Under the pieces are notes generated by a model. The model was not told where the DNA came from. It saw nothing but the letters and a program-made list of their open reading frames with translations, and did not search any database. Positions 6,684-13,706 of a stretch of DNA of 36,412 nucleotides are shown here, in pieces. Every line of letters starts with the position of its first letter. The stretch's first letter is position 1. This DNA comes from a virus, in IMG/VR virus record IMGVR_UViG_3300034272_003023, positions 1 to 36,412 of that record; one strand, given 5' to 3'. The translations under genes were made by a program, and so were the position numbers.

Positions 6684-7687
6684 TTGATTACGCAGATGTT
6701 ATTGTAGACCTCCAAGCTGGAGACACCGGTAAGGGAAAGGTTTGCCACGCTTTGGCTAAAGAACCAAATCGTTACACTCACGTTGTTAGATATAACGGGG
6801 GAGGTAATGCTGGTCACACTGTATACCATAATGGTAAAAAGTTTGTTACCCATTTAATTCCTGTTGGTGTGTTCTATGGAATCAAATCAATCATTGGTTT
6901 GGGTTGCGTTGTCAATATTGATAAGTTGGTTAAAGAGATAATTGAACTCCAGAACAATGGGGTTAATGTTAAAGATTGTCTACTCATCGATAAACGAGCG
7001 CATATTATCACAGATGCCCACGTCGAAGAAGATTCAAAAGACACTGAGATTGGAACAACCAAAACTGGGAATGGTCCTTGTTATCGAGACAAATATTATC
7101 GTAAAGGTCTTAGAGCTGGTGATGTGGAAATTCTTAGACCTCTGATTGTGGATGTCTATGAAGAGTTTCATGGGCAAGAAAAATGTTCAATTCTTTTTGA
7201 AGGTGCTCAGGGTTTTGAACTTGATATTGACTGGGGTGATTATCCCTACGTCACTTCATCTCATTGCACGGTTGGTAGCGCAGTTTTGAATGGTTGTCCT
7301 CCCCAACAAATCAGAGAGGTATATGGTATTGCCAAAGTATATCGCACTTATGTCGGAGCAAAAGAATTTGAAGGTGAAGACCCAATATTTGAGAAAATCC
7401 GTGAAGCGGGTGAAGAGTTTGGTGCAACAACCGGTAGAAAACGTCAAGTTGATTGGTTAAATGTGGATGACCTAATCCAAGCAATCAACATAAACGGAGT
7501 CTCTAGATTGATTTTCAACAAGGCTGACATTCTCAAGTCTGTTGGTAAATACAATCTTTACTTTAAAGGTGAACTGATGGATTTCAAAGAGTATCAAGAT
7601 TTTGAAGATTTTATTGAAAATAAATTAACTCTCTATTGCCCATCAATTAAAGAAACCGTATTTTCGCGAACTCCCTTAGGGATTTAA
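6680..7687 (+). CDS. Adenylosuccinate synthetase, short PurA/PurZ-like type
   Basis: The enzyme joins aspartate to a 6-oxopurine nucleotide using GTP. The 335-residue protein is about 95 shorter than E. coli PurA (432) and close to the archaeal and phage PurZ lengths. It keeps the P-loop GDTGKGK at residues 14-20 with the catalytic Asp15, the NAGHT motif at 43-47 with the catalytic His46, an IGTT(x3)GNGP block, FEGAQG, and the aspartate loop ATTGRKR. Known PurZ enzymes that make the 2-aminoadenine precursor usually replace the catalytic Asp; here it is kept, so ordinary IMP use or a PurZ-related activity are both possible. No DatZ, MazZ or DpoZ partner is seen in the window. Confidence 0.88.
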   Translation: MIDYADVIVDLQAGDTGKGKVCHALAKEPNRYTHVVRYNGGGNAGHTVYHNGKKFVTHLIPVGVFYGIKSIIGLGCVVNIDKLVKEIIELQNNGVNVKDCLLIDKRAHIITDAHVEEDSKDTEIGTTKTGNGPCYRDKYYRKGLRAGDVEILRPLIVDVYEEFHGQEKCSILFEGAQGFELDIDWGDYPYVTSSHCTVGSAVLNGCPPQQIREVYGIAKVYRTYVGAKEFEGEDPIFEKIREAGEEFGATTGRKRQVDWLNVDDLIQAININGVSRLIFNKADILKSVGKYNLYFKGELMDFKEYQDFEDFIENKLTLYCPSIKETVFSRTPLGI

Positions 7688-7698
7688 AATTAATTATT

Positions 7699-8034
7699 AT
7701 GGAAAAAAAACTAGGAAAAATTGAACTAGTGACTTTTGGTCACGGTGGATACCAGCATTGCATGTTGGGTTTATATGTCAACCTATCTGGTGAGGGATGG
7801 GGAGTATCAGATTTTAAAGGGGGCTGGGATGCGGAACTTATCGAGCACACAGAACACAGTAAATGGAGTGAAAAAGATAGGTCAAAAGAATATGATAAGA
7901 CTATGAGGTTTTTATCGAAACTTTTAAAGGAGGCAAAGGTTGATAGTGTAGACCGATTGAAAGGTAAACCTGTAGAGGTTACCTTCGACGGAAACTTACT
8001 TTCTGAATGGCGAATCTTGACTGAAGTTTTGTAA
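7699..8034 (+). CDS. Conserved phage-type hypothetical protein
   Basis: A 111-residue protein with a VTFGHGGYQ opening near residues 11-19, a GEGWGVSDFKGGW motif near 31-43, a helical middle and a short C-terminal beta part. Proteins with the GGYQ and WGV-DF-G-W motifs occur in many phages, usually without a known function. It follows the PurA-like gene by 11 bases and precedes a terminator, so it is the last gene of that transcript. Confidence 0.75.
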   Translation: MEKKLGKIELVTFGHGGYQHCMLGLYVNLSGEGWGVSDFKGGWDAELIEHTEHSKWSEKDRSKEYDKTMRFLSKLLKEAKVDSVDRLKGKPVEVTFDGNLLSEWRILTEVL

Positions 8035-8062
8035 TATTTTAAAAAAATATTTTTATTTACGA

Positions 8063-8089
8063 CCCCCCTTGAAAGAGTGGGGGTTTTTT
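8063..8089 (+). terminator. Rho-independent terminator
   Basis: A C-rich arm (8063-8068) pairs with GGGGG at 8079-8083, followed by six T. It ends the transcript through 8034. Confidence 0.8.
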
Positions 8090-8106
8090 ATTAGATTTTC
8101 ATTATC

Positions 8107-8113
8107 TATTTAT
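8107..8113 (+). promoter_or_regulatory. Candidate late promoter motif TATTTAT
   Basis: TATTTAT lies 5 bases before the ATG at 8119 and just after a terminator. It is one of about ten copies found directly upstream of gene starts. Confidence 0.4.
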
Positions 8114-8118
8114 CTATT

Positions 8119-8514
8119 ATGAAAAACCTATTATTACTCTTTTTAATTTTCTCTTTTACCAGTTTGTTTTCCCAGGAAGCAAAGGTAACTTACCTTAGGG
8201 CTCAATCTGCATCTATGGGGGTAAGAGAAGACGAAAATTCTGTTGTGAGTCAGTGGATTGTTGATGGTCGTGAAGTTAATATGTTAGTTGAGCTTCACCA
8301 AACCAAAGTTATTATTTACAGCCAGAAGACTCAGAATTACTACATCATCAAGCAAGTTGAACAAGAAGAAAATTCTTGGAAGTGGCTGTGTAAGGATTCG
8401 GAGGCAAATTCTTGTTATGTAGCCTTGAGAAAAAGTTTTGAATACCCTGGACTTATTACTGTGGCTGTTGAATATAACGATTTGGTTTGGTTTTATATCT
8501 GCACTCACGAATGA
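8119..8514 (+). CDS. Exported hypothetical protein
   Basis: The 131-residue protein begins with a clear signal peptide of about 19 residues ending in LFSQ, with likely cleavage before Gln. The mature part is beta-rich with two Cys near the middle that could form a disulfide (in the CKDSEANSCYVAL stretch). No family is recognised. Its stop overlaps the ATG of the large T9SS-type protein that follows, so both are probably exported together from one mRNA. The role is unknown. Confidence 0.75.
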   Translation: MKNLLLLFLIFSFTSLFSQEAKVTYLRAQSASMGVREDENSVVSQWIVDGREVNMLVELHQTKVIIYSQKTQNYYIIKQVEQEENSWKWLCKDSEANSCYVALRKSFEYPGLITVAVEYNDLVWFYICTHE

Positions 8515-10574
8515 AAAAACTTTTTTCTCTCATTTTTTTGTTGTTCTCCTTTGTGAGTTTTGGTTCTCACTATGCGGGGGGGGACATTCAATACAAGTAT
8601 GTTGGTGATTCCACCGGCATTGCTCATCATTATAAAATAATTTTACGTCTTTACCGTGATGCCAGTGGTATTGGTATGCCAATAACCACTAATGTTACGG
8701 TGAGTTCGTCTTGTTTTTCAAATCAGGTTGTCCCAATGACCCAACAAGCGGGCTCAGGACTTGTAGCTCCCTCTTTATTTGATTGCGTAACTCCTGGTGC
8801 AGCTGGTACAAGAACTTTGGAGATTTATACATATAAGGGGTTTGTTATTTTGCCTGGGGTATGTTCAAACTTCAAGTTTTGGTGGTCGGATTGCTGTAGA
8901 CCAGGTGGTATCACAAATATTTTCGCCTCTAATGGTACCCTCGGTAATGATGGATTTTTCTTTGACGCTGATTTGAATAACACTCTGGGAAATAATTCTT
9001 CACCCATTTTTGTATCTGAGCCAGTAAGAGCTTTCTGCGTTAATAAAACTTTCAACTGGGCGCAAACAAGTGTGGAGTATAATGGTGATAGTATTCACTA
9101 CCAGATGATAAATTGCCGTGAGGGTGTTTATCCCACTCAGACAAACATTCCTTTTGACCCAGGGTTTTCTGCAAACCAACCAGTAACATCAACTTTCTTT
9201 AATATTAACCCAAAGACTGGAACAATTAATTTTCGACCTACCACTCAAGAGATTGACGTGATGAGTGTAAAGATTACTGAATATAGATTTGATTCCATAT
9301 TTACGTTGTGGTATCCAGTTGGTTCGGCAAGTCGCGACATGATGATTTCCATTTCAGCTAACTGCTCCCCATTGGCCACACAAGGGGTTATTTTGGATTA
9401 CAACTTCCCTGGACAATATATTGATAGTGTGACGATGCTACCTGCTGTGGATTACAACTGCGGTGATTCGTTGGTAGAATTAAATTTTGTTGTGAAACTC
9501 GATTGCGAATCAATCGCTCAAGATGGTAGTGACTTCAGATTAACTAACCCCCTTGGTCAGCCAATCCCTATTAAGAGATTGTCCGCAACTTGCGATGTAA
9601 ACAAAGAAACAAAAAAGATTACAGTTCACCTGTTTAAACCATTGCTAGTTAATGGTAGATACTTTTTGTATTCAAAAACCGGAAATGACGGAAACACCTT
9701 GACAAACAAATGTGGATTCCCAATGGATGAGTTTGACACCTTGGTGTTGATTGTTGATGATTGTTATGACCCAGTTTGGAAGTTCGAGAATGTAACGGTG
9801 GTCAATGACAACCATACAGCACTTGAGTGGTCAATAGACACCAGTAGTTTTGATACAACTTATTTTGAGGGATATGGAATATACCGCTGGGATGGAACCC
9901 AATATGCTTTCAGACAAGTAATTACTAATTGGAAAAAACTTTCTTATGATGATTTGACTGCAACTAATGTTGATGGTGAGAGTTATTCATACAAAATAGA
10001 TTTTAGGTTCAACGGATTTGTCTTTGGACCTTCAGATTCCATTCAATCCATCTTGTTGCGCAGCAGTGGTTTATGCGACTCGGTTTGTTTGATTTGGAAT
10101 CAATATGATGGGTGGGTTAGTCCTTGGTATGATGTATTTATCAACTACAATAACCAATGGGTTAAGTGGAATGATGCGCCACTCACTGACACGGTTTATT
10201 GTATGGGTTCTGATACTTTGGATGTTGGTTCTTATAATATCAAGGTGGTAACCCAAAACAACGGATATACAAGCGAGAGTAACTATGTCACTTGTGTTCA
10301 ACCGGAACCTCCAACAATAACAATTCCCAATGTGTTTTCACCTAATGGTGATGGTGTGAATGATTACTTTGTAATTAGAAATCTAAATCTTTATGATTTT
10401 AGACCTTTAGTCATCTACAATCGCTGGGGGCAAAAAGTATATGAAAGTAACCAATACAATAACGATTGGGATGGTACAAACGTACCTGATGGTGTTTACT
10501 ATGGTGTGGTGAGTATTATTATGAACGGGGTTGTTGTTTCTTATCCTTTTCACATTACAATTCTCCACAATTAG
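8511..10574 (+). CDS. Large exported protein with gliding-motility-type (CHU_C, T9SS type B) C-terminus
   Basis: A 687-residue protein starting at 8511 in an ATGA overlap; the longer frame from 8487 would put residues before the signal peptide. Residues 1-21 form a signal peptide. The middle has beta-rich modules, including fibronectin-III-like stretches near 420-590, and about 20 Cys. The last 82 residues (606-687) match the CHU_C domain: PNVFSPNGDGVND, IYNRWGQKVYE, WDGTNVPDGVYYG. In Bacteroidota this domain directs proteins through the type IX secretion system to the surface. In a phage the protein could be a surface adhesin, an exclusion factor or a virion part. A run of eight G at 8576-8583 lies just after the signal peptide. 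Confidence 0.85.
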   Translation: MKKLFSLIFLLFSFVSFGSHYAGGDIQYKYVGDSTGIAHHYKIILRLYRDASGIGMPITTNVTVSSSCFSNQVVPMTQQAGSGLVAPSLFDCVTPGAAGTRTLEIYTYKGFVILPGVCSNFKFWWSDCCRPGGITNIFASNGTLGNDGFFFDADLNNTLGNNSSPIFVSEPVRAFCVNKTFNWAQTSVEYNGDSIHYQMINCREGVYPTQTNIPFDPGFSANQPVTSTFFNINPKTGTINFRPTTQEIDVMSVKITEYRFDSIFTLWYPVGSASRDMMISISANCSPLATQGVILDYNFPGQYIDSVTMLPAVDYNCGDSLVELNFVVKLDCESIAQDGSDFRLTNPLGQPIPIKRLSATCDVNKETKKITVHLFKPLLVNGRYFLYSKTGNDGNTLTNKCGFPMDEFDTLVLIVDDCYDPVWKFENVTVVNDNHTALEWSIDTSSFDTTYFEGYGIYRWDGTQYAFRQVITNWKKLSYDDLTATNVDGESYSYKIDFRFNGFVFGPSDSIQSILLRSSGLCDSVCLIWNQYDGWVSPWYDVFINYNNQWVKWNDAPLTDTVYCMGSDTLDVGSYNIKVVTQNNGYTSESNYVTCVQPEPPTITIPNVFSPNGDGVNDYFVIRNLNLYDFRPLVIYNRWGQKVYESNQYNNDWDGTNVPDGVYYGVVSIIMNGVVVSYPFHITILHN

Positions 10575-10584
10575 ACTTTCAAAA

Positions 10585-10616
10585 TTTGACACTATCATTT
10601 TGTTTTTTTATAATTG
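10585..10616 (+). promoter_or_regulatory. Bacteroidota-type promoter, probably leaderless
   Basis: TTTG at 10585-10588 and TATAATTG at 10609-10616, 20 bases apart; the -7 element differs by one base from TAnnTTTG. It lies 4 bases before the ATG at 10621. Confidence 0.5.
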
Positions 10617-10620
10617 AACC

Positions 10621-10854
10621 ATGAAGACAAAATTACCACCAATTTTGAATTATGGCTTTCGGGTCATTGCCATAATTCTGCTGATTTTCATTTCCATTGA
10701 GATTGATAACCTCTCATTCGGGATGATGAACGCAACAAGCACAGTGCAATTTGGTTTGGGTGTTTCCCTTTTATTGGGTAGCAACCTTATCATCCTCATG
10801 GTATGCTACGACATTATTCAATCAATTCTTAAACTTAAAAACAAAAAACAATGA
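10621..10854 (+). CDS. Small two-helix membrane protein
   Basis: A 77-residue protein with two long hydrophobic helices, about residues 13-28 and 45-68, followed by a short Lys-rich tail. It overlaps the SPFH lipoprotein gene by ATGA, so the two are probably translated together and may act in the same membrane complex. No family is recognised. Confidence 0.65.
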   Translation: MKTKLPPILNYGFRVIAIILLIFISIEIDNLSFGMMNATSTVQFGLGVSLLLGSNLIILMVCYDIIQSILKLKNKKQ

Positions 10855-11720
10855 ATTCAATAACTAAAATTCTTCTTTGGGCTGGTATTGGTCTATTCCT
10901 TATCTTTGCAACTTTCGGATGCGAACGCATCGATGCTGGACACGTAGGTGTCAAAGTAAACATGTACGGAAACGGTAAAGGTGTAGATGATGTAACCGAA
11001 GTGACTGGCTGGGTGTTTTACAATCCTCTGAGCACCAAGATTGTAGAGTTCCCAACTTATGTTCAACACAAAGAATACAAGCGTGTTGTTGATGAATACG
11101 GTGAAGTTCAGAGTGATGAGTCATTCATCGTAAACTCAAAGGATGGTTCTGAATTCCACGTGTCACCAATTCTAAACTACTCGGTAAAGCGTGAGAAAGC
11201 TCCTTACATCTTCTCCAAGTACCGTGTGGAACTACCCCAGGTTGAAGAAGGTTTCCTCAAAACTGCTGTATACGATGCTTTCCGAATTGTAGCGAACTCC
11301 TACACAGCTGATGAGCTAATTGGTAATCGTGAGTTGTTTGAAGTTAAAGTTCGTCAAGTGCTACAAAAGCAACTTGAACCAGAAGGTTTCATTCTCTCGC
11401 AGTTCACCTCTAACTTGGTATATCCAGAGACCTTTAAGAAAGCAATTGAAAGTAAGAACAACGCTGTTCAAGCTGCCCTTCGTGCCGAGAATGAAGTTAA
11501 GACCGCTGAAGCTCAAGCTAAAATCAAAATTGCAAAAGCTGAGGGTAATGCCCAAGCCATGCTAACCCAGGCAAAAGCAGAAGCTGAGGCTAATGCTATG
11601 AAGCAACGCACCCTGACACCACTTCTACTTCAGCAAATGTGGGTAGAAAAGTGGAATGGGCAGTTACCTTCCACCCAGCTCGGTTCAGGAACTGGTTTGA
11701 TGTTTAACATCAACAAATAA
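10851..11720 (+). CDS. SPFH/band 7 (prohibitin-like) lipoprotein
   Basis: The 289-residue protein has an N-terminal hydrophobic segment ending in a lipobox-like ATFGC with Cys24, then an SPFH domain opening AGHVGVKVNMYG, and a long Ala/Glu/Lys-rich coiled coil near residues 195-260. SPFH proteins form large rings that organise membranes and guard proteases. Homologues of prohibitin type occur in many large phages. If Cys24 is lipidated the protein would be anchored outside the inner membrane. It follows a small membrane protein with which it overlaps. Codon use is rich in C-ending codons, hinting at strong expression. Confidence 0.85.
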   Translation: MNSITKILLWAGIGLFLIFATFGCERIDAGHVGVKVNMYGNGKGVDDVTEVTGWVFYNPLSTKIVEFPTYVQHKEYKRVVDEYGEVQSDESFIVNSKDGSEFHVSPILNYSVKREKAPYIFSKYRVELPQVEEGFLKTAVYDAFRIVANSYTADELIGNRELFEVKVRQVLQKQLEPEGFILSQFTSNLVYPETFKKAIESKNNAVQAALRAENEVKTAEAQAKIKIAKAEGNAQAMLTQAKAEAEANAMKQRTLTPLLLQQMWVEKWNGQLPSTQLGSGTGLMFNINK

Positions 11721-11729
11721 AACTGTGAA

Positions 11730-11736
11730 TATTTAT
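11730..11736 (+). promoter_or_regulatory. Candidate late promoter motif TATTTAT
   Basis: TATTTATA begins at 11730, and 4 bases separate TATTTAT from the ATG at 11741. Part of the recurring set before gene starts. Confidence 0.4.
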
Positions 11737-11740
11737 AAGC

Positions 11741-11857
11741 ATGACACTAGAACAAGCAAAACAAATCCTTAGAGACCACGGTAAACCATCTTGCACCTGC
11801 AAGTATGCAAGCACCGAGGCAATGATTGAAGAGGCTAAAAAACTCTCCGGTCAATAA
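11741..11857 (+). CDS. Tiny protein with CxC motif
   Basis: A 38-residue ORF between the SPFH gene and a terminator. It begins with a short helix, has a central SCTCKY with two Cys one residue apart, and ends with an acidic/Lys helix. The position just after a TATTTATA motif and just before a terminator suggests it is expressed. Two Cys could bind metal or form a redox pair, but nothing more can be said. Confidence 0.5.
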   Translation: MTLEQAKQILRDHGKPSCTCKYASTEAMIEEAKKLSGQ

Positions 11858-11867
11858 GATAAAGAAA

Positions 11868-11897
11868 CCCTCACCAAAAGTGGGGGTTTTTATTTTT
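11868..11897 (+). terminator. Rho-independent terminator
   Basis: CCCTCAC (11868-11874) pairs with GTGGGGG (11880-11886), followed by TTTTTATTTTT. The sequence is almost the same as the terminators at 3701 and 35808. Confidence 0.85.
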
Positions 11898-11902
11898 CCA
11901 GG

Positions 11903-11909
11903 TATTTAT
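11903..11909 (+). promoter_or_regulatory. Candidate late promoter motif TATTTAT
   Basis: The motif is preceded by TCCAGG, just as at 35847, and both follow a terminator directly. It lies 15 bases before the ATG at 11925. Confidence 0.45.
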
Positions 11910-11924
11910 ACTTAAAGATTAACT

Positions 11925-12293
11925 ATGAACGCTGAAGTTATCGCCAAATTGGTGCAAATTCAAACCCAGTTTCGTTTTATGCACTGGCAAACCAATTCAT
12001 ATGCAAAACATAAAGCATATGGAAAAATATACCAAACCCTCACAGATTTAATTGACAATTTTGTTGAATCTTGTATGGGTAAACACGGAAGACCAGAATA
12101 TATGGGTGGTTTGACTTTGGAGTTTGAAGATTTAAATGAAATGAGCCTTCAAGAGTTTGTTGATGACACGGTTGCTTTCCTCATTAACTTTGACCAAATA
12201 TTCGATGAGGTTATGGATTCCGACCTTTTGAACGTAAGAGACGAAATACTTCAGCTCATTAATAAAGGAAAATACTTATTCACATTAGAATGA
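11925..12293 (+). CDS. DUF5856-like (ferritin-like) protein
   Basis: The 122-residue all-helical protein has a FRFMHWQTNSYAKHKAYG block at residues 16-33, a DLIDNFVES helix and a LNVRDEIL helix near the end. The HWQT-SYA-H-AYG-Y pattern is typical of a small family seen in phages and bacteria (DUF5856) and recalls Dps/ferritin-type helix bundles, with His and Glu in helix positions. Function is unknown. It overlaps the peptidoglycan-binding gene by ATGA and has a candidate late promoter. Confidence 0.7.
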   Translation: MNAEVIAKLVQIQTQFRFMHWQTNSYAKHKAYGKIYQTLTDLIDNFVESCMGKHGRPEYMGGLTLEFEDLNEMSLQEFVDDTVAFLINFDQIFDEVMDSDLLNVRDEILQLINKGKYLFTLE

Positions 12294-12679
12294 AAAAGAA
12301 CATTAGAATTACTGAAAAAGCATTAAGTAAATTAATTGATGCTGTAACCTCTGAACAAAAGATTGTTAAAGAATACAAAGTCAAAGACATTAAACGACAA
12401 ATTGACGAACAGGCTTCGATGTATCAATTAAGTTCTGGAGATGTATTTGAGATTCAAAATGCTTTAAATGATTATTTCAAGATGAAAAAAATTCCAACAA
12501 GAGTTACCGTGGATGAAAGATGGGGACCTTCGACAGTCAATGCTCTAAAACAATTTCAAAAAATGGAAAAAATGGAAGTTGATGGTATTCCTGGACCGGA
12601 TGTTTATAAAAGAATGGTTGAACTAGGAATCAGAGGTAATTTTATTGAAAGAGGTTTAACAAAGTTAGGTTTGTTTTAA
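12290..12679 (+). CDS. Peptidoglycan-binding-domain protein with N-terminal capsid-targeting-like motif
   Basis: The 129-residue protein ends in a PG_binding_1 type domain: VDERWGPSTVNALKQFQ near residues 78-94, then VDGIPGPDVYKRM near 102-114. Such domains bind cell-wall peptidoglycan. The first 24 residues (KNIRITEKALSKLIDAV followed by TSEQ) fit the short amphipathic N-terminal motif shared by four other proteins in the window. No catalytic domain is present, so it may be a virion-associated or lysis helper protein. It overlaps the DUF5856-like gene. Confidence 0.8.
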   Translation: MKKNIRITEKALSKLIDAVTSEQKIVKEYKVKDIKRQIDEQASMYQLSSGDVFEIQNALNDYFKMKKIPTRVTVDERWGPSTVNALKQFQKMEKMEVDGIPGPDVYKRMVELGIRGNFIERGLTKLGLF

Positions 12680-12705
12680 AATAAAATTAAAAAAAATAGG
12701 AGGGG

Positions 12706-13053
12706 CTAGAGTAACAATTTTACTTCAGCTCCTTTTTTAATTTCCAATTCTTTAGCAGAACCTCCTTCAATTTCCAAAACTAGTCTACCGTTGGCACAAT
12801 AGTTTTTGCATTCTTCTGTCTTACAAGGTGGACAATTGTGGTAAATTTTTGATATTGTATTACCTTCAATGAAAATAATATCCAAGGGTATAATGCAATT
12901 TTTCATCCAAAAGCAATTTTCATCCTCATCCATAAGAAAAAGCATTCCATTGAATTCATCTGTAAATCTTCTATTCATCATGCCTTGAGCTTTGTCAAAC
13001 TTGCTTGTTACGACTTTGACATTGAATATATTCTCCCCTATTTTTAATCTCAT
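12706..13053 (-). CDS. DUF192 family protein with Cys cluster
   Basis: The 115-residue protein follows the DUF192 pattern: a KAQGMMNRR opening near residues 21-29, NGMLFLMD at 35-42, CFWMKNCIIPLDIIFIE at 47-63, and a final beta part with LVLEIEGG and a GAEVKL end. The family has no firmly known function. Unusual here is a four-Cys insertion (C74, C77, C82, C86) that could bind zinc or form disulfides. It is divergent from the Nudix gene, the two starts being only 13 bases apart around one ATTATAAATA sequence. Confidence 0.85.
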   Translation of the reverse strand: MRLKIGENIFNVKVVTSKFDKAQGMMNRRFTDEFNGMLFLMDEDENCFWMKNCIIPLDIIFIEGNTISKIYHNCPPCKTEECKNYCANGRLVLEIEGGSAKELEIKKGAEVKLLL

Positions 13054-13060
13054 AGTAATT

Positions 13061-13067
13061 ATAAATA
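13061..13067 (-). promoter_or_regulatory. Candidate late promoter motif TATTTAT (minus strand)
   Basis: Read on the minus strand TATTTAT lies 7 bases before the ATG of the DUF192 gene. On the plus strand the same bases read ATAAATA and run into the ATG of the Nudix gene. Confidence 0.4.
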
Positions 13068-13492
13068 TGAAGGAGAAAATTTATGTTGGGGTTATTGTGA
13101 AAGTTAACGACGAAGTTTTACTTTGTAAAAGGTCAAGCAAGGCTTCCTTACCAGGAGTCTGGTCGGTTCCAGCAGGAAGTGTTGAAAAAGAGGAAACAAC
13201 AAAAGAAGCTGCAGTAAGAGAGTTTCACGAGGAAACGGATATTATTATTAGTTCAGATGATTTGAAATTTGTTGGTTTAGTTCCCAGGACCTCTAGGGAT
13301 GGTAAGTTTATTAAGGGGTGGATGTATGTGTATCTGCTTGAAAGCAATGCGTATTTGTACCCTGACTTAGAAAATGCTAAAGATGGTGATGAACACTCTG
13401 AATGTGGTTATTATACATTCGAGAACATACAAGAAATGAACACAGGAAAGTTTTTTAAAAAATTATTGGAGGCAATTTTAAATAAGGTTTAA
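13067..13492 (+). CDS. Nudix hydrolase
   Basis: Nudix enzymes cleave nucleoside diphosphates linked to another group. The 141-residue protein has the full Nudix box with Gly37, Glu43 and REFHEE at 51-56; only the Gly near the end of the motif is replaced by Asp58. The start at 13067 follows the ATTATAAAT sequence; a longer frame from 12992 would overlap the divergent gene. The length and the single domain suggest a MutT-type nucleotide clean-up enzyme, or one acting on NTPs, caps or sugar nucleotides. The substrate cannot be read. Confidence 0.88.
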   Translation: MKEKIYVGVIVKVNDEVLLCKRSSKASLPGVWSVPAGSVEKEETTKEAAVREFHEETDIIISSDDLKFVGLVPRTSRDGKFIKGWMYVYLLESNAYLYPDLENAKDGDEHSECGYYTFENIQEMNTGKFFKKLLEAILNKV

Positions 13493-13511
13493 CTTTTTTT
13501 AACTTAACGTA

Positions 13512-13518
13512 TATTTAT
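13512..13518 (+). promoter_or_regulatory. TATTTAT motif upstream of the RNA island
   Basis: TATTTATAA lies about 55 bases before the TTG of the host-type promoter of the RNA island. There is no ORF start close by, so it may give a second, phage-type promoter for the same RNAs. Confidence 0.3.
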
Positions 13519-13568
13519 AATCTCAATCGAGAGGTTGAAACACCCCCACAAAAAGTTCTACAAGCCAG

Positions 13569-13598
13569 TTGACAAACCCTAAATTTGTTTTATCTTTG
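13569..13598 (+). promoter_or_regulatory. Bacteroidota-type promoter of the RNA island
   Basis: TTGACA begins at 13569 and TATCTTTG lies at 13591-13598, 19 bases after TTG. This is the best match to consensus in the window. It is flanked by an inverted repeat, GTTCTACAA (13555-13563) and TTGTAGAAC (13596-13604), which could be an operator. Confidence 0.75.
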
Positions 13599-13601
13599 TA
13601 G

Positions 13602-13683
13602 AACACTCGGAAGAAGGACTTCGGTCCCTTTTCACATCCCACAACGAGTGTTTGAGAAAACATAGTAGTTGTGGGATTTTTTT
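13602..13683 (+). ncRNA. Small RNA with H-type pseudoknot and terminator
   Basis: Three stems can be read by eye. AACACTCG (13602-13609) pairs with CGAGTGTT (13645-13652). Inside that loop is a GGAC-TTCG-GTCC hairpin (13616-13627). ATCCCACAAC (13636-13645) lies inside the first loop but pairs with GTTGTGGGAT (13668-13677) beyond it, which is an H-type pseudoknot, joined by an A-rich linker and followed by seven T. Stem 2 plus the T-run also acts as a terminator, so stem 1 might form first and compete, giving an attenuator ahead of the tRNA. The family is not recognised. Confidence 0.6.
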
Positions 13684-13706
13684 CGGGGTCGTTCTTTAAA
13701 ATATAT

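Noticed and set aside
6680-7687. Calling the synthetase PurZ and proposing 2-aminoadenine DNA
   Set aside because: The catalytic Asp is kept and no DatZ, MazZ or DpoZ gene is visible in the window; the short length alone does not decide it.
8825-9055. Minus-strand frame within the T9SS-type gene
   Set aside because: The opposite strand holds a long gene with clear domains; the frame has no signals of its own.
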